From the NCBI RefSeq assembly GCF_014333585.1, contig NZ_JACSCW010000002.1, forward strand, positions 186,001-250,000: a DNA stretch of 64,000 nucleotides. The letters run 5' to 3'. Origin of the DNA: Hymenobacter sp. BT188. Its GTDB lineage: Bacteria > Bacteroidota > Bacteroidia > Cytophagales > Hymenobacteraceae. This document shows, piece by piece, positions 25,947 through 35,119 of the stretch. The notes under the pieces are model-generated. The model had not been told where the DNA came from, ran no database searches, and saw only the letters and a program-made list of their open reading frames with translations. The position numbers and the translations under genes are program-made. Within the stretch, counting starts at the first letter, position 1; the number at the start of each line of letters is the position of its first letter.

Positions 25947-26711
25947 ATGTTCGACATTTCTGTTTTCTCCGATCCTAATACCTGGATCAGCCTGCTAACG
26001 CTTACCTTCATGGAGGTGGTGTTGGGTATCGACAATATCATCTTCATCTCCATCATTGTCAATCGGTTGCCCAAGGATCAGCACGGGCGCGGGCGCACCA
26101 TCGGCCTACTGCTGGCGCTGTTGTTTCGTATCGGTTTGCTGCTGAGTATCACCTGGATTGTCAGCCTGAAAGAGCCGTTGTTTGTCCTCAATCTGCCTTT
26201 CGCAGAGCCGAACTTCGGCGTGTCGGGCCGCGACCTGATTCTGTTTGCCGGGGGGCTTTTTCTGCTGGCCAAGAGTACCACCGAGATTCATACCAAGCTT
26301 CAGGGCGAGGAAGAAAGCCACGAAACGGGTAACTACAGCAGCTTTGCCCGCGTCATCATTCAGATCATTCTCATCGACATCGTATTCTCCTTCGACTCGA
26401 TTCTGACGGCCGTAGGCTTGGTGGATAATGTACTGGTCATGATTCTGGCAGTTATCATCGCTATGGGTATCATGCTGGTTTTCGCCAAGCTAATCGGCGA
26501 CTTCGTAAACCAGAACCCAACGGTGAAAATGCTGGCCCTGTCCTTCCTGATCATGATCGGCGTCATGCTGGTGATGGAGGCCTTCCACCAGGAAATTCCG
26601 AAGGGCTACGTCTACTTTGCCATGTTCTTCTCTCTGGGCGTGGAGCTGCTGAATTTGCGTCTGCGCAAGAAGGTGCCACCAGTGGAGCTGCGCGATTCGC
26701 GCTTCGATTAG
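25947..26711 (+). CDS. TerC-family integral membrane protein
   Basis: 254 residues with about seven membrane segments. The family motifs VLGIDNIIFISIIVNRLP (acidic Glu/Asp in the first helices) and the mirrored IDIVFSFDSILTAVGLV are both present, followed by GVMLVMEAFHQEIPKGYVYFAMFFSLGVELLN. TerC proteins are linked to metal export (often manganese) at the Sec translocon and to tellurite resistance. No other ter genes are nearby, so a metal-homeostasis role is more likely than a tellurite operon. Confidence 0.92.
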   Translation: MFDISVFSDPNTWISLLTLTFMEVVLGIDNIIFISIIVNRLPKDQHGRGRTIGLLLALLFRIGLLLSITWIVSLKEPLFVLNLPFAEPNFGVSGRDLILFAGGLFLLAKSTTEIHTKLQGEEESHETGNYSSFARVIIQIILIDIVFSFDSILTAVGLVDNVLVMILAVIIAMGIMLVFAKLIGDFVNQNPTVKMLALSFLIMIGVMLVMEAFHQEIPKGYVYFAMFFSLGVELLNLRLRKKVPPVELRDSRFD

Positions 26712-26724
26712 AGCAACCCACTCG

Positions 26725-26780
26725 TACACAAACGGGGGCTGCATTCACGGTAAAACGCGAATGCAGCCCCCGTTTGTGTA
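26725..26780. terminator. Long hairpin between terC-like and DnaJ-like genes
   Basis: 22-bp arms, TACACAAACGGGGGCTGCAT... (26725-26746) and its complement (26759-26780), with a 12-base loop. It lies between convergent genes and probably stops both, although T tracts are weak. Confidence 0.7.
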
Positions 26781-26791
26781 GAAGCAATAGC

Positions 26792-27610
26792 CTAGATGCG
26801 CAGGAGGAGATAGAGGTTGATGAGGGCAAACAGACAAGCTGTTATGGCTGCATCGACGGTCCGGCGGCGTACCAGACCGGGCCAGACGCCTACTAGAGCT
26901 GCTATCCACATAAGGAAAATGAACACCAATTGCGGCAGGCCATAGATGGTTCTCTCCCAGTTATCAACAGTATCCGCCCGCGGAGCCAGCGCCGGGCGAT
27001 GCGTCATAACCTGCTGAAAAATGGCAGTTCTTGTGAGGTTCAGCAACTGGCCTTCCGTATAAGGAACTTGGCTCTGGAAGGAGGTTTGGGGCGTTTCTAT
27101 TTGGTAATAGCTATCAACAATCGAGCCCCGGCGACCATATACAAAATAACGGGTTTGCGACACTACCGGCTCCTGAACAAGGGTAAAAGTCCATTGCGAA
27201 TCGATTGCCAGCAGCAGGCCAAACCCAATCAGAATGCGGCAGATAAGCCGGGCCACCGGCGTGTAGCGGGCGTATTGGGCGGCATACGGGTCGCCTTTGG
27301 GCCGCCGCGGCATCACGGGTGGGGGCCACGGCCCGCGGTAGGCAGGATCGGGGTGTCGGGGCGCAGCAGGCCGAGGCGCCACCGGCGGGCGCGGATTGCG
27401 CAACGCCGACAAGCGCGCATCGTATGCCTTGCGCTTGTCGGGCAAACTCAGTATTTCGTAAGCGCGGTTTACGGCCAGATAACGCTCATGTGCGGCCGGG
27501 TCCTGGGTGCGGTCGGGGTGGGTGAGAAGCACCAGGCGCCGGTATGCCCGCCGGATATCGGCCGCCGACGCTTGTTCCGGCACCTCCAGCGCCTCATAGT
27601 GTGTGCTCAT
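26792..27610 (-). CDS. J-domain (DnaJ-like) membrane protein
   Basis: 272 residues. The J domain occupies residues 4-66: HYEALEVPEQASAADIRRAY, then LTHPDRTQDPAAHERYLAV with the HPD motif intact, then NRAYEILSLPDKRKAYD. A Pro/Arg-rich linker and three hydrophobic segments follow (LICRILIGFGLLLAI, LVFIFLMWIAALVGVWP, AITACLFALINLYLLL). It presumably brings DnaK to a membrane-associated client. Its ATG overlaps the stop of the upstream gene (ATGA), so the two are co-translated. Confidence 0.88.
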   Translation of the reverse strand: MSTHYEALEVPEQASAADIRRAYRRLVLLTHPDRTQDPAAHERYLAVNRAYEILSLPDKRKAYDARLSALRNPRPPVAPRPAAPRHPDPAYRGPWPPPVMPRRPKGDPYAAQYARYTPVARLICRILIGFGLLLAIDSQWTFTLVQEPVVSQTRYFVYGRRGSIVDSYYQIETPQTSFQSQVPYTEGQLLNLTRTAIFQQVMTHRPALAPRADTVDNWERTIYGLPQLVFIFLMWIAALVGVWPGLVRRRTVDAAITACLFALINLYLLLRI

Positions 27611-28065
27611 TCCCCAGTTGCAGTTCCTTCAGCAAGTAGGACAGCCAAGGTAGCCACATGGTCCTGCACCCGCCGAATAGCCAGCTCCAGCAGGCGCCGG
27701 TTCAGTTCCGCACGGTTTGGGCGGTAAAAAGCTAACTCACTCTGCGTAAACAAGCCCACTACCGTGCCCACCAGCAGGTAGCGCAGCTTCACGTTGCGCG
27801 TGAGCAACTCCGCCACCACCCGCTGCTGCTCCACCGCCGACGAGGTAAGAAACGGAATATGGTGCTCCTGAATAAAATCGGCAACCAGCACGAGCAGCAG
27901 CTCATTTTGCAGCTTCAGCACCGGCCGCAGCGTGCGGTGCAGAAAGTCGCCAACGGTGGGGCCATCGGCGGTGGGGGGCAAAAAGGCCGTTTCAACCAAC
28001 GGGCGCGAGGTGAGAATAGCCGCGTCGCGATCGGCGGGAGTAAAGGCGGCAGAAGTCTGACTCAT
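27607..28065 (-). CDS. Conserved-looking hypothetical protein, co-translated with the J-domain gene
   Basis: 152 residues, no signal peptide, mostly helical with Leu/Val-rich segments (LKLQNELLLVLVADFIQEHH, NVKLRYLLVGTVVGLF). No recognised domain. The 4-base ATGA overlap with the J-domain gene strongly suggests that the products work together; it could be a client or regulator, but that is inference. A GTGGGGGGCAAA word at 27971-27982 codes FLPPTADG on the sense strand. Confidence 0.65.
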   Translation of the reverse strand: MSQTSAAFTPADRDAAILTSRPLVETAFLPPTADGPTVGDFLHRTLRPVLKLQNELLLVLVADFIQEHHIPFLTSSAVEQQRVVAELLTRNVKLRYLLVGTVVGLFTQSELAFYRPNRAELNRRLLELAIRRVQDHVATLAVLLAEGTATGE

Positions 28066-28072
28066 GGTTAAA

Positions 28073-28084
28073 AAAGCCCCCCAG
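28073..28084. promoter_or_regulatory. CTGGGGGGCTTT word in the leader of the J-domain operon
   Basis: AAAAAGCCCCCCAG lies 7 bases upstream of the ATG at 28065 (minus strand). It has no pairing partner, so it is not a terminator. Function unknown. Confidence 0.4.
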
Positions 28085-28131
28085 CGGCTTAAATGGGATG
28101 ATATGGGTGGTAAAAGGTAACTAGGCCGGCG

Positions 28132-28611
28132 CTATCTGGCCGGAATAACGCTTTGCTGCCAACGGTCAGCTTTTATTAGTTTGATTAACTCTGCCTCCAA
28201 CGCTTTCAACGCCGCCGGGGCGCCGTCGTAATCCCGGATGCGCTTGCTCTTGCCCGCCTTCCAATAGGTGAGGTACTTGGTGGGATAGTCGAGCTTGGTA
28301 GACGTGTAGCTGCCCTGAAAAGCGAAAAAATTAGCCGCGTCGAACTTGGCTATGAGTTGCTTTCGCTCGGCTGCCGTCAAGCGCCCTACATACGCGCCCT
28401 GGCGGGGGGCATTTTCGCCGCCTTTGTACTCCATACGGCCATCGGTGTACACTGTAATCTCATCGACGGGGCAGGGGCCCATACAGGCAGTGCGCTCCAG
28501 CTGCATGAGTTTTTCGGTGGCCGTCTGCACCGGCCGGCAAGCGGCTAGCCAGGTAATAGTCAGTAGCAAAAGCAGGCCGGGTAAAGCCCTAACGCAAAAT
28601 AGCTTTGTCAT
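28132..28611 (-). CDS. DUF6438-like lipoprotein
   Basis: 159 residues with a signal peptide and lipobox LAAC (Cys25). The segment MQLERTACMGPCPVDEITVYTDGRMEYKG contains the paired cysteines of the DUF6438 family, a group of Bacteroidota lipoproteins with unknown function. The rest (FQGSYTSTKLDYPTKYLTYW, KRIRDYDGAP) is consistent with it. It is transcribed towards the J-domain operon but 66 bases separate them. Confidence 0.75.
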   Translation of the reverse strand: MTKLFCVRALPGLLLLLTITWLAACRPVQTATEKLMQLERTACMGPCPVDEITVYTDGRMEYKGGENAPRQGAYVGRLTAAERKQLIAKFDAANFFAFQGSYTSTKLDYPTKYLTYWKAGKSKRIRDYDGAPAALKALEAELIKLIKADRWQQSVIPAR

Positions 28612-28754
28612 AAAAAGAACCCAAATCCGGCCTAAATGCCGATACTAAATAGGAGCGGAACAGTAAGAAGGGATATTTTTTCGGAAAAATGAGCGCGATA
28701 CTCTAAATTTAAGGATCTACAGCTTTATTGGGCGAATGCGCCTTCCGTGCTTTT

Positions 28755-31325
28755 GTGAAAAAACTACTCTTATTCTCTTTAATAGCATGCGGGGCGCTGG
28801 GTTCCGCGCGCGCGCAACAGCTGGTATCACAGGCCGAACTGGTGCTGGAATCGCGGCCCGCGAAGCCCGTTATTTGCTACGCTCGGCACGAGGACATGAA
28901 CACTTATGTGGCGCCTCCGGCTCAGTTTCTGAACCGAACTGCCGGCCGCCCCACTGCCGACCGAGCCCGCATTGAGGTTACCTACATTGGCTTCCCAGCC
29001 GATGCACGCGCGGCCTTCCAGAAGGCAGTCGATATCTGGCAATCATTGCTCTTTTCGCCGGTTGTTATTCGGGTAGAAGCCCGTTGGGAAGCCTTGGACG
29101 AAGGCGTGCTGGGTGCCGCCGGTGCTACCCAAATCTATCGGAACCTGCCGGGCGCTCCCAAGAGCAACATCTGGTATCCGGTAGCTTTAGCCGAGAAAAT
29201 TGTCGGTCAGGAGCTGAATGGCACAAATGCTGACATCAGCGCCGAGTTCAGCAGCAACTTCGATTGGTACCTGGGCCTTGATGGTCTTGCGCCCGCTGGC
29301 AAATTTGACCTGGTATCGGTGGTACTACACGAGCTGGGCCACGGTCTGGGCTTCGTGGCAGCTTCCAGCTACACCGATCCGCCTCCCGTAACGGGCCCCG
29401 TAGCAAGCCTGAACAGCTCCGGCTTCCCGTGGATTTTCTCTACCTACATCGAGAATGGTCCGGGTCAGCGGCTGGCCGGCAACAGCCGGTTCCCCAGCCC
29501 TTCCCTGGCCCTCGCCGATCAGTTCACCAGCAATGATCTGTACTTCGGCAGTCCATTGGTTAACGCTGTCACGAACGGGCTGCGCGCCCGTTTGTACGCC
29601 CCCGCTAAGTTTGATGGCGGCTCCAGCATTTCGCATTTAGATGAGGCTTCTTACCGTGCCGGCGACCCGAACTCTTTGATGACGCCCCAGATTGGTAGAG
29701 CCGAGGCTATTCAGAACCCTGGCCCAATCACGCTCAAAATGTTTGACGAGATGGGCTGGTTCAATACCGCTATTCGTCATAATCCTTCCTTACGAGATAC
29801 CGAAACTGCCCAGGACTTTGTGGTGCGGGCCAATGTGGTCAGTGACGGCACCATTGTGCCGGGCTCCGTGCGCCTGTACTACCGCGTAGACAATGGTACC
29901 GACGTGCCAGATGCCACCGACACTGTGCTCCCAATGACGGCCGCCAGCGGCTCTACGCAGTATACGGCCACCATTCCTAATCCCGGCTTAGGCCGGCGGG
30001 TGAGCTATTACATTTCGGCCGCTGATGTCGAGACGGCTCGCACGTACACGGCTCCTGGCGTACTGTTATCTACAGAAGCCACTAACACGCAGCCGCGCTA
30101 CCAATTCTTCGTTGGCCCCGACGTTGTGCCGCCGGTGCTGGTTCATCAGCCGGCCTCATTCATCTTTGCTAGCAACCTGCCTTTAGTCCTGACAGCCCAG
30201 GCCAACGACAATATTGGAGTGGCTTCTGTGTCGGTAGCATACAGTGTGAACGGCATTTCGCGGCCCACCTTCAACCTGACGCGTCAGGCCGATAACATTA
30301 CGTATAGAGGCTCCATCGCCAGCACGGCGAGCGCACCTATTGTGGCGGGCGACATAATCGCCTACCGCCTTATCGCCCGCGATGCTTCTTCCAATGCCAA
30401 CCAAACGGTGAGCCCCGCCAGTGATGTATACCGGGTGCCGGTGGTGAGTATAAAAGCCCCCCAGGCTTCCTACGTCAATAATTTCAACGCCATAACGGCA
30501 GCCACGCCCCCCGATTTCGTGGGTAATGGCTTCTCCATCGCGCAGCCAGAAGGTTTTAGTGATCTGGCTATTCACTCTGCTCATCCCTACCCTGATGCTG
30601 ATAATACGCTGATATATCAGCTGCTGACCCCGATTATTGTCGAGGCTGATCCGGCGAAGTCAACCCTTACCTTCGACGAAGTGGTTCTGGTAGAGCCGGG
30701 CTCCGATGGCGCTCCCTTCCCCAGCGCCGATTTCTTCGACTATGTAGTAGTAGAAGGTAGCAAGGATGGGGGTCAGACCTGGAATCCGGTGGCTGATGGC
30801 TACGACTCCCGTGATAAAGAGGAGTGGCTGGCCGCGTACAATAGCGCCATCAATTCAGACCAGAACTCTACGGCTGTAGGTACGCAGGCGCTCTTTTTGC
30901 CGCGCGCTATGAACCTGCGCGACAACGGCTACTTCCTCGCTGGCGACGTAGTACGTCTGCGCTTCCGCCTTTTTGCCGATCCAGCGGCTCACGGCTGGGG
31001 CTGGGCCATCGACAACCTACGTATTCAGGATAACACCGTCACCAGCTTAGCTTCCGAACTGAAAAAGACCGGCGGCCTGAACGTGTACCCTAACCCAAGT
31101 GAAGGCAGATTCACGGTGCAGGCCCGCTTTGCGAAGCCCACCATCGGTTTGCAGATCATCGTACGCAATAATCTGGGGCAGGTAGTGCTGCGTCAGTCTC
31201 TGGCCGGTGCGCAAACCGAGCTTAAGCAAGCTCTTAACCTGAGTGCCCTTTCTGCTGGCATGTATATGGTAAGTGTAGGCGTAGAAGGCGACGCCGCCGT
31301 ACGCAAAGTGCTGATTGCGAAATAG
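28755..31325 (+). CDS. Secreted zinc metalloprotease with T9SS type A sorting domain
   Basis: 857 residues from the GTG at 28755, chosen because MKKLLLFSLIACGALGSARA is a clean signal peptide; a TTG 27 bases upstream would spoil it. The zinc site is VVLHELGHGLGFVA, an extended HExxHxxG motif, near residue 190. The domain resembles a matrixin-like zincin. The middle region contains beta-sandwich segments. The last ~80 residues (LNVYPNPSEGRFTV ... GMYMVSV ... KVLIAK) form a type A sorting domain, so the protease should leave the cell by the SprA pathway whose channel is encoded at 53.8-61.2 kb. Confidence 0.92.
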   Translation: MKKLLLFSLIACGALGSARAQQLVSQAELVLESRPAKPVICYARHEDMNTYVAPPAQFLNRTAGRPTADRARIEVTYIGFPADARAAFQKAVDIWQSLLFSPVVIRVEARWEALDEGVLGAAGATQIYRNLPGAPKSNIWYPVALAEKIVGQELNGTNADISAEFSSNFDWYLGLDGLAPAGKFDLVSVVLHELGHGLGFVAASSYTDPPPVTGPVASLNSSGFPWIFSTYIENGPGQRLAGNSRFPSPSLALADQFTSNDLYFGSPLVNAVTNGLRARLYAPAKFDGGSSISHLDEASYRAGDPNSLMTPQIGRAEAIQNPGPITLKMFDEMGWFNTAIRHNPSLRDTETAQDFVVRANVVSDGTIVPGSVRLYYRVDNGTDVPDATDTVLPMTAASGSTQYTATIPNPGLGRRVSYYISAADVETARTYTAPGVLLSTEATNTQPRYQFFVGPDVVPPVLVHQPASFIFASNLPLVLTAQANDNIGVASVSVAYSVNGISRPTFNLTRQADNITYRGSIASTASAPIVAGDIIAYRLIARDASSNANQTVSPASDVYRVPVVSIKAPQASYVNNFNAITAATPPDFVGNGFSIAQPEGFSDLAIHSAHPYPDADNTLIYQLLTPIIVEADPAKSTLTFDEVVLVEPGSDGAPFPSADFFDYVVVEGSKDGGQTWNPVADGYDSRDKEEWLAAYNSAINSDQNSTAVGTQALFLPRAMNLRDNGYFLAGDVVRLRFRLFADPAAHGWGWAIDNLRIQDNTVTSLASELKKTGGLNVYPNPSEGRFTVQARFAKPTIGLQIIVRNNLGQVVLRQSLAGAQTELKQALNLSALSAGMYMVSVGVEGDAAVRKVLIAK

Positions 31326-31341
31326 CTATTTGCCAACTGAC

Positions 31342-31374
31342 AAAGCGGCAGCTCCACATCGGGGCTGCCGCTTT
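31342..31374 (+). terminator. Terminator of the metalloprotease gene
   Basis: 11-bp stem AAAGCGGCAGC / GCTGCCGCTTT with an 11-base loop and an extended T tract to 31378. Confidence 0.88.
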
Positions 31375-31434
31375 TTTTGTGAAGTTGCGCATGGGAAAGT
31401 GAAAAAAGCCCCCCAGCTAGGTGCTAGCTATTAG

Positions 31435-31485
31435 CCAAGCCCGTCCGTCATGCTTCGCGCCGCTCTGCATGATGGACGGGCTTGG
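31435..31485. repeat. Collapsed REP-like palindrome
   Basis: 17-bp arms (31435-31451 and 31469-31485, one mismatch) enclose GCTTCGCGCCGCTCTGC, which matches only the right inner half of the full REP-like copies. The left inner half and the centre are missing, as if deleted. A CTGGGGGGCTTT word lies just before it (31405-31416). Confidence 0.7.
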
Positions 31486-31540
31486 TTTTAATTTATTCGA
31501 ACCGAGTCTGTCAACAAAGGATTGATTACAAGTAATCTGG

Positions 31541-32077
31541 CTAGTTTCCAAAACCCATCTTCCGCATGAAATCCCAAAGTACCACGCCCGCCGCTACCGA
31601 CACGTTCAGCGAGTGCTTGGTGCCGAACTGCGGGATTTCCACGGCCGCGTCGCAGAGAGCTAATACTTCATCCTCTACTCCGAAAACCTCATTCCCCATT
31701 ACCAGCGCGTAAGGTTTCGTCGGGTCAGGTTGGAAAGCGCTGAGTGACTGGCTACTATCTGTTTGCTCCACAGCAATTACAACGTAGCCGGTAGCTTGCA
31801 GCTGACGCACTACATCGGTAGTCTGGGGGGCAAATTCCCACGCTACCGACTCCGTGCTACCCAGGGCCGTCTTGGTAATCTCGCGGTGGGGTGGGCGCCC
31901 CGTGATGCCGCAGAGCCAGATTTTCTCTACCGCAAACGCATCGGCGGTTCGGAAGGCGGCGCCCACATTATGCAGGCTGCGCACGTTATCGAGCACGAGG
32001 GTAAGGGGGATTTTTTGCGTATTTTTGAAGTCTGCCACCGTCAGTCGGTTCAGCTCTTCCATCGAAAGTTTGCGCAT
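31541..32077 (-). CDS. SpoU/TrmH-family RNA 2'-O-methyltransferase
   Basis: 178 residues of the SPOUT fold. The three family motifs are present: LDNVRSLHNVGAAFRTADAF, then YALVMGNEVFGVEDEVLALCD, then IPQFGTKHSLNVSVAAGVVLWD, giving the trefoil-knot SAM site. It methylates a ribose 2'-OH in tRNA or rRNA; the target position cannot be told. The ATG at 32077 lies only 5 bases from a -7 box, so translation is either leaderless or starts at the inner Met at 32062. A word copy codes WEFAPQTT. Confidence 0.9.
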   Translation of the reverse strand: MRKLSMEELNRLTVADFKNTQKIPLTLVLDNVRSLHNVGAAFRTADAFAVEKIWLCGITGRPPHREITKTALGSTESVAWEFAPQTTDVVRQLQATGYVVIAVEQTDSSQSLSAFQPDPTKPYALVMGNEVFGVEDEVLALCDAAVEIPQFGTKHSLNVSVAAGVVLWDFMRKMGFGN

Positions 32078-32081
32078 AACG

Positions 32082-32089
32082 CAAAGGTA
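32082..32089 (-). promoter_or_regulatory. -7 box (TACCTTTG) abutting the SpoU-type gene start
   Basis: Exact TAnnTTTG on the minus strand, ending 5 bases before the annotated ATG (32077). The transcript would begin at or inside the first codons. Confidence 0.55.
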
Positions 32090-32140
32090 GGAACGCGTTC
32101 CGGCGCGCTGGCCAAGAGTGGCCCAAAAGCACAGAAACAG

Positions 32141-34936
32141 TTGAAAACAAAAGTCAAAAAAGGCCCAGGTCCGCGCTCCGAAGCTTACGCCGCCGTGGCG
32201 CCTACCCTCGAAACGACGCCCCTCATGCGTCAGTACTACCAGCTAAAGCAGCAGTACCCCGGTGCGTTGCTCCTGTTTCGGGTGGGCGATTTTTACGAAA
32301 CTTTCGGCGAGGATGCCGTGACTACGAGCCGCATCGTGGACATTGTGCTCACCAAGCGCGGCGCCGGCACTTCCTCAGAAGTGGCTCTGGCCGGTTTTCC
32401 TCACCATTCCCTCGATACGTATCTGCCCAAACTAGTGCGTGCCGGGCAGCGTGTGGCCATCTGCGACCAGCTCGAAGACCCTAAGCAAGCCAAGGGCCTG
32501 GTGAAGCGCGGTGTGACCGAATTGGTTACACCCGGCGTGTCATTCAACGATAATGTGCTGGAGCGGAAGTCCAATAACTACCTCTGCGCGGTGCATTTTG
32601 GCAAACAGGAAGCTGGTATTTCCTTCCTTGATATCAGCACCGGCGAGTTTCTGGTGGCGCAGGGCGACGTACCGTATTTGGGTAAGTTGCTTCAGAACTT
32701 TGGCCCCGCCGAGGTGCTTTTCTGCAAAAAGAGCCGCCAAGAGTTTGAGCAGCACTTTGGTCCCGACTTCTGCCACTACGCTCTCGATGAGTGGGTATTT
32801 GGCTTCGACTACGCCCACGATACGCTCACGCGCCATTTTAAAACCACTTCCCTTAAAGGCTATGGCATCGATGGCCTGCGCGAGGGTATCACGGCGGCGG
32901 GCTGCATTCTGCATTATCTGGCGGAAACCAAGCACACCAATGTGGGCCACATTGCGGGCATTGGGCGTCTGGAAGAGGACAAATACGTGTGGCTGGACCG
33001 CTTCACCGTGCGCAACCTGGAGCTCGTGCAGCCTCAGCACTTAGGGGGCGTACCGCTGATTGATATTCTAGATCAAACGGTGACGCCGATGGGCGCCCGT
33101 CTGCTGCGCAAATGGGTGGTGCTGCCGCTAAAGGAAGCTGCCCAGATTCAGCGACGCCTAGATACGGTGGAAGCTTTGTTGGCGAACACTGATCTGTTGG
33201 GAGAAATAACCCAGCATCTGCGCCAGATAAACGATTTGGAGCGCCTGATTTCGAAGGTTGCCGTGCGCCGCATCAACCCGCGGGAACTCTTGCAGCTGAG
33301 TCGGGCCCTAGAGGCTATCGGCCCTATTCGGACTGTACTGGCGGGCTCGGGCATCCGCGCCTTGCAGAAGCTGGCCGATCAGCTCAACGCCTGCGACACG
33401 CTGCGAACGGACATTATTACCAAAATCCGCCCTGATGCGCCCGTGCTCACCAACCAGGGAGGCGTGCTGAATGACGGCATTGATAAGGAACTGGATGAGT
33501 TGCGCAGTATTGCTTTTTCGGGCAAGGACTATTTGCTGCAATTGCAGCAGCGTGAGCAGCAGAATACGGGTATCTCGTCGCTGAAAGTAGCTTATAATAA
33601 GGTATTTGGCTACTATCTGGAAGTGTATAATGCTCACAAGAACAAGGTGCCAACCACCTGGATTCGTAAGCAAACGCTGGTAAACGCTGAGCGCTACATT
33701 ACGGAGGAGCTAAAGACTTACGAGGAGAAAATTCTGCACGCCGAGGACCGCTTATTCGTGATTGAGCAGAATATCTACAACGAGCTCGTGCAAGCTGCCG
33801 CCGATTACGTGCCGCAGATTCAGCAGAACGCCCGCGCTATTGGTGTTCTCGACTGTCTGGCCTCGTTTGCGGCTACGGCGCGCCAGTACAACTATGTAAA
33901 GCCAACGGTGAATGACGGCGGCCTGCTCGACATTCGTCAGGGTCGCCACCCCGTTATTGAGCGACAATTGCCCCCCGGCGAAGCCTACATTCCGAACGAT
34001 ATCTGCCTGGACCAAGATGACCAGCAGATTGTGGTCATCACGGGTCCCAACATGGCGGGCAAGTCAGCCTTGCTGCGCCAGACGGCTCTTATTGTGCTGC
34101 TGGCTCAAATCGGCTCCTTTGTACCTGCTGATGCGGCTACTATCGGCGTTATCGACAAGATATTCACCCGCGTAGGTGCCTCCGACAACCTCAGTAAGGG
34201 CGAAAGTACCTTCATGGTGGAGATGACCGAAACGGCCAGCATCCTAAACAACCTCTCCGACCGCAGCCTTGTGCTCATGGACGAAATCGGCCGTGGTACC
34301 AGCACTTATGATGGTATCAGCATTGCCTGGGCCATTGTGGAACATTTGCATAACAGCCCGAAAGCGCGGGCCAAAACGCTGTTTGCCACTCACTACCACG
34401 AGCTAAACCAACTGGCCGACGACTGCCCCCGCGTACGCAACTACAACGTGGCCGTGAAGGAAGCCGACGGGCGCATTCTGTTTATGCGCAAGCTGGTGGC
34501 GGGCGGTTCGGAGCACAGCTTCGGTATTCATGTGGCGCGAATGGCGGGTATGCCCACTTCGGTGGTGCTGCGGGCCAACGAAATTATGCACCATTTGGAG
34601 CAGGAGCGGGCCCATGCCGGTGACGCCGAGGCCGACGCGCCCACCGAGTTCGATGAGTTGCTGGCAGGCCTAGAACCCGATGAGCAAGGCGGCAAAGTAC
34701 TGCCCTTAAATGGCCACGCGCCTGAAAAAGCCCCCCAGCGCGGTCCGCGGGCCCAGCCGGTGGCGGCCGTAGCTACAGCCCCGCGTCCGAGCCTGCAGCT
34801 GAGTATGTTCGAGCCCGCCGACCCAGCTTTGGAACGTGTGCGCGACCTTATTCAACAACTTGATGTGAACACACTAACGCCCATCGAAGCGCTACTGAAG
34901 CTAAACGAGTTGAAGCTGGCGCTGGGGGGCAAATAA
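32141..34936 (+). CDS. mutS: DNA mismatch repair protein MutS
   Basis: About 932 residues. The start is uncertain: the frame is open far upstream across the antisense SpoU-type gene, but the conserved N-terminus (TPLMRQYYQLKQQYPGALLL) begins near 32213. TTG at 32141 is proposed; CTG at 32108 (reading AKSGPKAQ) is an alternative. The mismatch-contact motif VGDFYETFGEDA is present, as are Walker A TGPNMAGKSALLRQ (~residue 635), Walker B VLMDEIGRGTSTYDG and FATHYHEL. The C-terminal linker holds one word (EKAPQRGP) and the last codons are another (LGGK then stop). Confidence 0.95.
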   Translation: MKTKVKKGPGPRSEAYAAVAPTLETTPLMRQYYQLKQQYPGALLLFRVGDFYETFGEDAVTTSRIVDIVLTKRGAGTSSEVALAGFPHHSLDTYLPKLVRAGQRVAICDQLEDPKQAKGLVKRGVTELVTPGVSFNDNVLERKSNNYLCAVHFGKQEAGISFLDISTGEFLVAQGDVPYLGKLLQNFGPAEVLFCKKSRQEFEQHFGPDFCHYALDEWVFGFDYAHDTLTRHFKTTSLKGYGIDGLREGITAAGCILHYLAETKHTNVGHIAGIGRLEEDKYVWLDRFTVRNLELVQPQHLGGVPLIDILDQTVTPMGARLLRKWVVLPLKEAAQIQRRLDTVEALLANTDLLGEITQHLRQINDLERLISKVAVRRINPRELLQLSRALEAIGPIRTVLAGSGIRALQKLADQLNACDTLRTDIITKIRPDAPVLTNQGGVLNDGIDKELDELRSIAFSGKDYLLQLQQREQQNTGISSLKVAYNKVFGYYLEVYNAHKNKVPTTWIRKQTLVNAERYITEELKTYEEKILHAEDRLFVIEQNIYNELVQAAADYVPQIQQNARAIGVLDCLASFAATARQYNYVKPTVNDGGLLDIRQGRHPVIERQLPPGEAYIPNDICLDQDDQQIVVITGPNMAGKSALLRQTALIVLLAQIGSFVPADAATIGVIDKIFTRVGASDNLSKGESTFMVEMTETASILNNLSDRSLVLMDEIGRGTSTYDGISIAWAIVEHLHNSPKARAKTLFATHYHELNQLADDCPRVRNYNVAVKEADGRILFMRKLVAGGSEHSFGIHVARMAGMPTSVVLRANEIMHHLEQERAHAGDAEADAPTEFDELLAGLEPDEQGGKVLPLNGHAPEKAPQRGPRAQPVAAVATAPRPSLQLSMFEPADPALERVRDLIQQLDVNTLTPIEALLKLNELKLALGGK

Positions 34937-35055
34937 GGAAAGGCATTTGAAGGTGCGCAAGCCAATGAGCAGAACTAGGTAGTAAAAAAAGTGCCTGAGA
35001 ATGAGGGCGAAGCAACTTTTTGCGAAGTAAATCAAGAAAAATGTGGCTTCACCTC

Positions 35056-35085
35056 TTGACAAAAGCGAAATACATTGTACTTTTG
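35056..35085 (+). promoter_or_regulatory. Promoter of tRNA-Gly
   Basis: TTG (35056-35058), 19 bases, then TACTTTTG (35078-35085): a full match to the Bacteroidota -33/-7 promoter. The start point would fall about 25-30 bases before the mature tRNA. Confidence 0.8.
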
Positions 35086-35119
35086 TCGCACCATTCGCTG
35101 CTTAGGCGGCGTACCTCAA

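Noticed and set aside
25840..26074. Minus-strand open frames over yajQ and terC-like genes
   Set aside because: Shadows of genes with clear family motifs on the plus strand; typical of G+C-rich coding DNA.
25947..26711. Tellurite-resistance operon
   Set aside because: Only a TerC-family gene is present; no terB, terD or terZ-type genes are nearby.
31763..32140. Extension of mutS by ~126 residues upstream
   Set aside because: The stretch is antisense to the well-supported SpoU-type methyltransferase and its translation has no similarity to MutS N-termini.
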